Of a stretch of DNA of 6,735 nucleotides, positions 1-4,620 are shown piece by piece. The notes beneath the pieces are model-generated. The model made no database searches. It saw nothing but the letters and a program-made list of their open reading frames with translations, and was not told the origin of the DNA. The translations under genes and the position numbers were made by a program. This stretch comes from Dehalococcoidia bacterium. GTDB lineage: Bacteria > Chloroflexota > Dehalococcoidia > GIF9 > AB-539-J10. How positions within the stretch are numbered: position 1 is the first letter of the stretch; each line of letters starts with the position of its first letter. The DNA lies in the NCBI GenBank assembly GCA_023229725.1, contig JALNYR010000137.1, forward strand, positions 1 through 6,735. Direction: 5' to 3'.

Positions 1-17
1 CGACGCTCTTCCGATCT
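1..17. other. Illumina adapter remnant at contig end
   Basis: The first 17 bases, cgacgctcttccgatct, are identical to the 3' end of the standard Illumina TruSeq/universal adapter, recalled from memory. On the minus strand they read AGATCGGAAGAGCGTCG, the usual adapter read-through start. They interrupt an SDR gene exactly where a conserved motif should continue, which supports an artefact and not genomic DNA. Residues translated from these bases should be ignored. Confidence 0.93.
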
Positions 18-496
18 GATACGCAGTAGGCGGAGCGGAGCGGCTGAATCACGCGGGACACGTTGGACGAGACGTTGATTATCTTGCCCTTGCGCTGCGC
101 AATCATGTGACGGCCAACGTCACGGCAGCAGAGAAAGACGCCCCTCAGGTTGACGCCCATGAGCGTGTCCCACTCTTCAGCCGTGATGTCCTCTATCGGC
201 TTGCGCACAATGACCGCCGCGCTGTTGACCAGTATGTCGATGCGCCCGTGCCGACTCAGAACGGTATCGACCAGCCGGGCAACCGACTTCTCGTCAGCCA
301 CGTCAGCCGGAATCGCGGTTGCGGTCAACCCCTGACTGCTCAGCCTTCCGGCGGCGGCCTGTCCCTGCTGCTCCCGCCGATTGGCGATGACAACCCGCGC
401 CCCGTGTCGGGCCAGTCCTTCGGCGATGGCAAAGCCGATGCCCTGGTTTCCACCCGTGATGATTGCGGTCCTGCCGGTCAGGTCAAACATGCTCAT
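18..496 (-). CDS. SDR family NAD(P)-dependent oxidoreductase, 3' end missing
   Basis: The gene encodes a classical short-chain dehydrogenase/reductase, a Rossmann-fold cytoplasmic enzyme that moves hydride between NAD(P)(H) and an alcohol or ketone; the substrate cannot be told. About 160 N-terminal residues are present. Visible motifs are the cofactor loop TGGNQGIG (14-21), a DV pair (65-66), NSAA (91-94, in place of the usual NNAG), the structural Asn in VNLRG (116), NVSS with the catalytic Ser (141-144), and Tyr157 of the YxxxK motif. The sequence stops at SAYCVS, so the catalytic Lys lies just past the edge. Basic residues after strand 2 (NRR, 39-41) lean towards NADP, which is an inference. 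The ATG at 496 is chosen because AGGAGG (502-507) lies 5 bases upstream. An in-frame ATG at 490 is less well placed. Full SDRs are about 250 residues, so roughly 90 are lost. No open reading frame finder that requires a stop would report it. Confidence 0.93.
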
Positions 497-583
497 GTCG
501 CCCTCCTGTCGCATTGCTGTCGGCCGGGACTCCGGCTGTCGCGCGGTCCGGCCACGGCTCTTTGTCTCGAGACGGTGCAGCGC

Positions 584-592
584 ATGATAACA
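584..592 (-). promoter_or_regulatory. possible extended -10 promoter of the SDR gene
   Basis: On the minus strand this reads TGTTATCAT, a TGn-extended -10 (TATCAT, 4 of 6 to consensus or better), about 90 bases before the SDR start. No good -35 is visible 16-18 bases upstream. The terminator-like hairpin at 667-690 separates the SDR gene from the gene upstream, so a promoter is expected between them. Confidence 0.35.
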
Positions 593-666
593 GGGGAGAG
601 GGGAGAAAGGCAGGGCTCAGGCGGGTGGGAACCGGGCTGCCGCACAGGCACCGACCAGTCAACGCA

Positions 667-690
667 GAGGGGCGCCACGCGGCGCCCCTC
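667..690 (-). terminator. hairpin terminator candidate after the Ig-like protein gene
   Basis: A perfect 10-bp inverted repeat, GAGGGGCGCC with GGCGCCCCTC, encloses a 4-base loop and begins 28 bases after the stop codon at 719. The stem is almost all G-C and should be very stable. No clear U-tract follows on the minus strand, so it may stall polymerase or protect the 3' end and need not be a classical rho-independent terminator. It separates this unit from the SDR gene. Confidence 0.6.
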
Positions 691-718
691 CGAGCTAACT
701 CAGGACCCTGGTGTCTCT

Positions 719-2095
719 CTAGAAGCACTGTGAACACGTGGTGACATGGAAGGTCAGCGTGACGCTGTCCTCTTGCCCCTTGCCGTTCCTGGCGGTGACA
801 GTCACGGTGAAGTTGCCGACCGCGTGAGGCGCGAGCCACTTCACAGTGTCTCCGGAACCGACGATCTCACCCCTGGACGCGGTCCACGTGAATGTGATGC
901 CGTCGGTATCGGCCACCTCGCACTTGATGGTGCAGTCTCTGTCGACGAGTATCGAGTAGCCGGCCATCGACTGCTCCAGGTACTTGTGGTCGGCCGTCAC
1001 TGACACCCCGAGGATGTCGGGCGATGAGCTGCCCTGCGCCGGCGCATCCGACCCGGAGTCGATGGAGTCGTCATCCTCGCCTTCATTCGCCTCGTCCTCT
1101 TCCTCATCGTCTTTGACAGAGACGTTGATTGACTGAGCGTCGCCGGCTCCGTTGCCGTCCATGACGGTCACCCGCAGCTGGTACGTACCGGGTTTCGATG
1201 GCGCCGTCCAGCGTGCGTCGGAACCGTCGGAGGAGATGGCGCCTTTCGAGCACCACCAGGTGTACTCGAGCGATGCCTCGTCGTCACAGATGACGTTGCA
1301 CGTGACGCGGCAGGTGCCCTTCGGAGCAACGGTGTCGGGACTCACGCTCAGAGAGGCGATGTCCGGTCCGACCGCCACGACGTTCTCTTCAACGACGCTC
1401 GGCGCCGGGCTGACCTCGGTCGCGGGCGCCGACGCAAACGCGAGTGACGGTGTCTGCACCACCGGCATCTCCCTGTCTGCCATGGATTCGAAGAAGCCAG
1501 GTTCGGGGGACATGGCGGCAAGCGCACTCTGGTACTCCACGACTGCTTCGTTGCCTTCCAGCGACGCCAGCGCCTGAGCGAGAACCGTTGCGGCGTGCCG
1601 GCGCGCCACGTCGATGGCGTCGCCCGACCACTCCGGCAGCAACTGAGCTGCTTCACCGAGGACCCACTGCTGACTGAGGTGGTCGTTCTTCAGTCTCCCC
1701 AGCAGCAGAGAAACATCGCTGCCACGTTCCGCGGCGATGACCAGCCAGCCGACTGAACGGTCGAAGTTGTTCTGATAGGTCGCGCAGTGCTTCGTCGCGG
1801 TGACGTAGTCCTGCTTCTGGACCAACTCGCTGATGGAGACGGCATCCTGGTTGGCAAACTCGAGGCTCAGATCCGATTTCTCGGTGTTCTGCTCAGCGAG
1901 GCTCATGCGCACGTCGCGATACGCACTGACCGCGGGATAGACCGGTGACGACGGGAGCAGAAGGCCGGACGTGTCATAGTCCAGGCGCATCGGCTGAGGA
2001 GCGGAGGCTTCGCCGTGGACAGCAAGAGGGCTCAGCACAACGACGCCGACCACGAAGATCAGGAGTAGACGGACAAACCAGAGTCCTCCCTTCAA
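719..2095 (-). CDS. secreted DUF5667-like protein with two Ig/PKD-like repeats
   Basis: This encodes a predicted exported protein of 458 residues and unknown function. A signal peptide covers about residues 1-32: basic KGGLWFVR, a hydrophobic core LLLIFVVGVVVL, then a small-residue cleavage region near VHGEASA. Residues about 45-115 (LLLPSSPVYP, LSLEFANQDA) resemble DUF5667, a helical extracytoplasmic domain. A Pro/Ala/Ser-rich spacer follows. Two Ig/PKD-like repeats come next (about 250-328 and 360-452). They share a CxxxC start, a YTW/FTW strand, a WxAP motif and a G-T/N-Y/F-x-x-x-V-T-V end. Between them is a very acidic linker (about 328-350). The protein ends in CSQCF. There is no lipobox and no C-terminal membrane anchor. 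Start: the TTG at 2095 follows AAGGGGG by 6 bases and puts the signal peptide at the N-terminus. A GTG at 2155 would add 20 residues but lacks an RBS. The gene lies 78 bases downstream of the ArsR-type gene on the same strand, so it is probably co-transcribed with it. Confidence 0.85.
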   Translation of the reverse strand: MKGGLWFVRLLLIFVVGVVVLSPLAVHGEASAPQPMRLDYDTSGLLLPSSPVYPAVSAYRDVRMSLAEQNTEKSDLSLEFANQDAVSISELVQKQDYVTATKHCATYQNNFDRSVGWLVIAAERGSDVSLLLGRLKNDHLSQQWVLGEAAQLLPEWSGDAIDVARRHAATVLAQALASLEGNEAVVEYQSALAAMSPEPGFFESMADREMPVVQTPSLAFASAPATEVSPAPSVVEENVVAVGPDIASLSVSPDTVAPKGTCRVTCNVICDDEASLEYTWWCSKGAISSDGSDARWTAPSKPGTYQLRVTVMDGNGAGDAQSINVSVKDDEEEDEANEGEDDDSIDSGSDAPAQGSSSPDILGVSVTADHKYLEQSMAGYSILVDRDCTIKCEVADTDGITFTWTASRGEIVGSGDTVKWLAPHAVGNFTVTVTARNGKGQEDSVTLTFHVTTCSQCF

Positions 2096-2101
2096 TGGCC
2101 G

Positions 2102-2109
2102 CCCCCTTT
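2102..2109 (-). promoter_or_regulatory. RBS that supports the TTG start at 2095
   Basis: On the minus strand this reads AAAGGGGG, 6 bases before the TTG at 2095. The competing GTG at 2155 has no purine-rich stretch at RBS distance, and it would put about 20 hydrophilic, Gly-rich residues ahead of an otherwise textbook signal peptide. Confidence 0.65.
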
Positions 2110-2173
2110 CAAGTTCGTCTGTGGCGCCGGCCCCTTCACCGGCTGCCCCCGGCACACAAGCAATGGAAACGTT

Positions 2174-2509
2174 CTAGGGTTCAAGACGTTTAGACTGCTC
2201 GAGTCGGACGACATCCTGTCCAGCAGTCCTGTCGGTCTTCAGCATGCCTTGCAGCGCCTGCAAGAGTTCCACTGAGTGCCCGTCGAGTCCCTCCTGGTCT
2301 ACCGAATACAGCCCCCAGGAGCCGTCGCGGCGCGTCTTCAACAGACCGGCATCGTACAGGGCCCCGAGGTTCCGGGACGCCCGTGTCTGCGAGACCTGCA
2401 AAGCCTGCATGACTTCGCTCACGGAGCACTCCCTGACCATCACGATGTTCAGGATTCGGAGCCGCGTTTCTGCCGATATTGCCTTGCACGCCCTGACCAG
2501 CTCTCTCAT
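2174..2509 (-). CDS. ArsR/SmtB-family winged-helix transcriptional regulator
   Basis: The gene encodes a 111-residue DNA-binding repressor of the ArsR type. The N-terminus (RACKAISAETRLRIL) is the family's typical first helices. The helix-turn-helix is SVSEVMQALQVSQTRASRNL (about 29-48), followed by GALYDAGLL, with the wing at TRRDGSWGLYSV. The classical arsenic site ELCVCDL is reduced to RECSVSE with a single Cys, and there is no His/Asp-rich C-terminal helix, so metal sensing of the usual kinds is not supported and the inducer is unknown. The ATG at 2509 is chosen because the ArsR family normally begins here and the upstream bases form an operator-like repeat. Earlier in-frame starts exist (2536, 2560, GTG 2578). 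No good RBS is visible for 2509; the bases just before it read CACCTCC. The gene leads an apparent unit with the secreted Ig-like protein gene downstream and is divergent from the transglutaminase-like gene. Confidence 0.88.
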   Translation of the reverse strand: MRELVRACKAISAETRLRILNIVMVRECSVSEVMQALQVSQTRASRNLGALYDAGLLKTRRDGSWGLYSVDQEGLDGHSVELLQALQGMLKTDRTAGQDVVRLEQSKRLEP

Positions 2510-2518
2510 GGAGGTGAG

Positions 2519-2544
2519 ATATGCGGATATGCGCATATGCGCAT
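2519..2544. promoter_or_regulatory. probable operator: three tandem 8-bp repeats with 16-bp palindrome
   Basis: Three head-to-tail units, ATATGCGG, ATATGCGC and ATATGCGC, fill 2519-2542. Together with the next two bases they create the perfect palindrome ATGCGCATATGCGCAT at 2529-2544. The block lies between the predicted -10 (2559-2564) and the ATG at 2509, where a bound dimer would block transcription. ArsR/SmtB repressors commonly bind AT-rich inverted repeats in their own promoters. Autoregulation is therefore likely but is an inference. Confidence 0.65.
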
Positions 2545-2558
2545 TCCAACATATGGCC

Positions 2559-2588
2559 ATGCTAAGACTTCGCGTCACCTTTTGTCAA
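2559..2588 (-). promoter_or_regulatory. sigma70-type promoter of the ArsR-type gene
   Basis: A perfect -35 TTGACA (2583-2588) is followed after 18 bases by TAGCAT (2559-2564, 4 of 6 to the -10 consensus). Transcription would begin near 2552, giving a leader of about 43 bases that contains the repeat block. This makes the longer ArsR reading frames starting at 2560 or 2578 unlikely. Confidence 0.6.
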
Positions 2589-2691
2589 TACCTCCGGCTC
2601 TCAGTGCAGCCCAACGCCTGTCCCGGCGTCTCGTGACGCTCCCGGCCGCGGCTGCATCCCTCTTCGTCCGACCATGCATCGCGCGTTCGCG

Positions 2692-2700
2692 TGCTACAAT
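2692..2700 (+). promoter_or_regulatory. extended -10 promoter of the transglutaminase-like gene
   Basis: The sequence TGCTACAAT combines a TGn extension with TACAAT (5 of 6 to consensus). No clear -35 is seen at standard spacing, which is usual for extended -10 promoters. It overlaps the GTG at 2691 that would give the longest reading frame, so translation more likely starts downstream, at 2724 or at a TTG at 2709. It is divergent from the ArsR-type promoter about 105 bases away. Confidence 0.5.
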
Positions 2701-2723
2701 GCCGGAACTTGTTCGTTCATCTC

Positions 2724-3428
2724 GTGGCTGGACTCACCGCAAAGGCGCGGCGCCGGCTCATCGAAGCGGCGCCGAACGTTCGTCGGCGGTGTCGCTTCGC
2801 ACTTGAACACCGCACCGGCCCTCTCATCGCCCTGTGGGTGCTCTTCGTCCTGTATCCGAACCCGCTCAACATCGGCGTCAGCGTCTACCGTGTCTTCAAT
2901 CCCGACATCGACCCCCTGGCCGTGGCTTCCATCAGCGAAGGGCTGCCGGACGACCCGGCGGCCATCGAACAGGAGATACTCCGCCGCATACCGTATCGAT
3001 ACGACTGGGAAGTCCACGGCATGCCCTGGTATTTCCCGCCCACGCAACGCGTCGTTGAGGCGGGAGTGGGCGACTGCAAAGCCCGCGCTGTTGTGCTGGC
3101 ATCAGTGTTCGACCGGCTGGGCGTCCCGTACCGCTTCAACAGCTCGTTCGTCCACGTATGGGTGGACTACCAGGGCAAGAACGAGACCGTCTTCGAGAAC
3201 CCTGATGCGCGTTTCTACCAGCAGGACCCGGAGACCGGGAAGCGCCTCTTCCAGCTTCCGAAGATAGAATGGAAGCTGTGGTTCGACAGCACCGTCGAGG
3301 GCCTCTGGACGGTGATGCCGCTGCTCAGGAAGGTCCTGCTGCTGTCCGGAACGGCCCTTCTCGTGCTGGCGCGAGTGCTTTTGCGGCGAAACACGGGCCG
3401 AAGTATTGACAACACCACGGTTCTCTAG
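2724..3428 (+). CDS. membrane-anchored transglutaminase-like (cysteine protease fold) protein
   Basis: The gene encodes a predicted membrane protein of 234 residues with a central transglutaminase-like domain. A basic N-terminus (RRR, RRRCR) precedes a first membrane segment (about 31-48, TGPLIALWVLFVLYP). The catalytic Cys is in GVGDCKARA (Cys118), the family's GxGxC site at the head of a helix. The catalytic His is His144 in HVWVDY. The usual Asp before Pro at the next strand appears to be Asn159 (FENPD), giving a Cys-His-Asn set like papain, though Asp161 is close by. A second hydrophobic segment lies near the C-terminus (about 202-220, VLLLSGTALLVLARVLL). Bacterial members act as peptidases or amide-transfer enzymes; the substrate is unknown. 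The GTG at 2724 is used because the GTG at 2691 overlaps the predicted -10. Neither start has a good RBS, so the N-terminus is uncertain. It is divergent from the ArsR-type gene and could share its control. Confidence 0.8.
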   Translation: MAGLTAKARRRLIEAAPNVRRRCRFALEHRTGPLIALWVLFVLYPNPLNIGVSVYRVFNPDIDPLAVASISEGLPDDPAAIEQEILRRIPYRYDWEVHGMPWYFPPTQRVVEAGVGDCKARAVVLASVFDRLGVPYRFNSSFVHVWVDYQGKNETVFENPDARFYQQDPETGKRLFQLPKIEWKLWFDSTVEGLWTVMPLLRKVLLLSGTALLVLARVLLRRNTGRSIDNTTVL

Positions 3429-3434
3429 TAAAAA
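3406..3434 (+). promoter_or_regulatory. sigma70 promoter of the DUF5679 gene
   Basis: TTGACA (3406-3411, perfect -35), a 17-base spacer, and TAAAAA (3429-3434, 4 of 6 to the -10 consensus). The -35 and spacer lie inside the last codons and stop of the transglutaminase-like gene. This shows that the next gene has its own transcript although it follows closely on the same strand. Confidence 0.7.
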
Positions 3435-3485
3435 TAGCTTTGAGCAGTGGTACGAGCTCAATCAGTCGAGAGGAGGGTATTCGTA

Positions 3486-3629
3486 ATGGCCACAGCGTAT
3501 TGCATGAAGTGTCGGAAGAAGGTCGAGATCAAGGATGCCAAGCAGATCACCCTGAAGAACGGGCGCCCCGCGATGCAGGGCGTGTGCCCGGCCTGCAAGA
3601 CGAAGGTCTTCAGAATCGGCAAGGCGTAG
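3486..3629 (+). CDS. DUF5679 domain small zinc-ribbon protein
   Basis: This is a 47-residue basic protein that I recognise as the DUF5679 type, a small family common in Chloroflexota and Actinobacteria. It is cytoplasmic, with no known function. Two CxxC pairs, YCMKC (Cys6, Cys9) and VCPACK (Cys34, Cys37), should bind one zinc ion. Between them is the conserved stretch KNGRPAMQGVC, and the protein ends in FRIGKA. The length is normal for the family, which is little more than the ribbon. The ATG at 3486 is supported by AGGAGGG (3471-3477) 8 bases upstream. A reading frame from 3447 would add 13 residues and swallow this RBS. A good promoter, a strong RBS and a clear terminator suggest a highly expressed single-gene transcript. 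Lys and Arg richness would fit nucleic acid or ribosome binding, which is an inference. Confidence 0.9.
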   Translation: MATAYCMKCRKKVEIKDAKQITLKNGRPAMQGVCPACKTKVFRIGKA

Positions 3630-3652
3630 TCCGTACACTACCCCGACTTCAA

Positions 3653-3683
3653 AAGGAGCCGCGAACAACGGCTCCTTCTTTTT
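3653..3683. terminator. bidirectional rho-independent terminator
   Basis: The 9-bp stem AAGGAGCCG with CGGCTCCTT (3653-3661 and 3669-3677) has a 7-base loop and is followed on the plus strand by CTTTTT. On the minus strand the same hairpin is followed by TTTT from the AAAA at 3651-3654. It lies between the ends of the convergent DUF5679 gene (24 bases before) and the acVLRF1 gene (31 bases after), and probably stops both. Confidence 0.88.
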
Positions 3684-3713
3684 GGTCCGGGGTACGCCGC
3701 CATCCTCGCCAAC

Positions 3714-4463
3714 CTACTTCCGGAACCGCACCGATGAGTATGCCTGCCCCAATGCCCCGTCCAGGGATGCCAGCGTCGCCCTCTTTACGAGCAAGGTCCG
3801 TGGCGACAAGACCGGCATGTGCCGTCGTACGAACTGGCATTCGTCAGCGAGCGGCTTCAGTATGACCCGGTTTCCACCGAAGAAGAGGTGGTCGACTGCC
3901 TCCGTCCCGAACTCCTCATCTATATGGGCGCCCGCCCGTCGCAGGAACTCCGCGCGTTGCCCCTGGGTCCGGCGCTGGTAGCGCGCCTGGCTGCTGCCGC
4001 CCTTCTTGGTGTGTGGGTGGATATGCCCTGTGCCCTGCTTGTGGCGCACGTACCGCAATCCCTCGTACAGGCCGGCCACGTAGGCGCCCCAGGTGACCAG
4101 CACGAAGACGATGCGGCGTGGTTGTCCCATCAGCTCGCGCAGCGGTTCGGTCTCGGGCCGGCCGACACACGCCGTGTCCCTCAGCACTGGAAACGGTGGG
4201 ACAACCGCATGCGTCGCATCCATTGACTGGAAGACGACCAGGCCCGTGCCGTAGCGCTCGACCTGCCGCTGCACCTCCTCGTCATCCAGCAGGGACGCCA
4301 CGGCGATGAGACGCTCGTCGACTTGTGACTGGAGTACGGGTCGCTCCGAACGCGGGCGCACGCTCTCAGGCCGCAGGTAGACGCTCAACCACTCGCCTGT
4401 CGCCGAGTCCATGTCACCCAGCAGTTGCAGCAACTCGACCCGGCTCAGACTCTCGCCATTCAT
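3714..4463 (-). CDS. acVLRF1-family peptidyl-tRNA hydrolase (predicted ribosome rescue factor)
   Basis: The gene encodes a 249-residue cytoplasmic protein that I assign to the VLRF1 (Vms1-like release factor) group, acVLRF1 branch, known from Actinobacteria and Chloroflexi. By analogy with yeast Vms1 it would cut peptidyl-tRNA on stalled large ribosomal subunits. The key feature is KKGGSSQARYQRR, with GSSQ at 156-159 standing for the GxxQ loop that places a Gln (Gln159) at the tRNA ester, followed by a strongly basic helix (RYQRRTQGQRAEFLRR). The strand before it (IVFVLVTWGAYVAGLYEG, about 118-135) and the later LFFGGNRVILKPL fit the eRF1 domain 2-like fold. The N-terminal part (1-100) begins with LLQLLGDMDS and is less clear. 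The ATG at 4463 has AAGGAG (4472-4477) 8 bases upstream. The gene is convergent with the DUF5679 gene and divergent from the radical SAM gene. Function is from motif recognition only, and biochemical proof in bacteria is limited. Confidence 0.78.
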   Translation of the reverse strand: MNGESLSRVELLQLLGDMDSATGEWLSVYLRPESVRPRSERPVLQSQVDERLIAVASLLDDEEVQRQVERYGTGLVVFQSMDATHAVVPPFPVLRDTACVGRPETEPLRELMGQPRRIVFVLVTWGAYVAGLYEGLRYVRHKQGTGHIHPHTKKGGSSQARYQRRTQGQRAEFLRRAGAHIDEEFGTEAVDHLFFGGNRVILKPLADECQFVRRHMPVLSPRTLLVKRATLASLDGALGQAYSSVRFRK

Positions 4464-4517
4464 TGTCGCAACTCCTTCACCCGGTCAGGCAGTGCACCGT
4501 GACCCGGGCCGCCCAAC

Positions 4518-4546
4518 AGGATACGCTGTGCCTGTTCACGGGGCAA
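4518..4546 (-). promoter_or_regulatory. candidate promoter of the acVLRF1 gene
   Basis: On the minus strand: TTGCCC (4541-4546, 4 of 6), a 17-base spacer and TATCCT (4518-4523, 4 of 6). It lies about 55 bases before the ATG at 4463. On the opposite strand, TATCAT at 4565-4570 may be a weak -10 for the radical SAM gene, but I see no -35 for it. Confidence 0.45.
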
Positions 4547-4620
4547 CGCCGCGGCGCAACGCGCTATCATACGGCCACGACCGCCGGGCGGCCGGTCGGG
4601 CCGGAGCGGAGACGCACCAC

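Noticed and set aside
69..1130. Direct repeat gagacgttgatt near 70 and again near 1119
   Set aside because: Both copies encode the tetrapeptide INVS on the minus strand in unrelated proteins (the SDR NVSS motif and an Ig-like strand), so the match is a coincidence.
2174..2509. Arsenic or other metal-sensing function for the ArsR-type protein
   Set aside because: The paired-cysteine motif ELCVCDL is absent (RECSVSE has one Cys) and no arsenic resistance genes are nearby.
2510..2578. Longer ArsR-type protein starting at 2536, 2560 or GTG 2578
   Set aside because: The extra residues are translated from the -10 and the operator repeats. The ArsR family normally starts close to MREL at 2509.
2276..2806. 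176-residue plus-strand frame opposite the ArsR-type gene
   Set aside because: It lies antisense to the regulator, runs through the divergent promoters, and shows no recognisable domain.
4411..4620. 70-residue N-terminal extension of the radical SAM reading frame
   Set aside because: It has no RBS, overlaps the start of the acVLRF1 gene and the divergent promoter region, and does not resemble family N-termini. The ATG at 4621 fits better.
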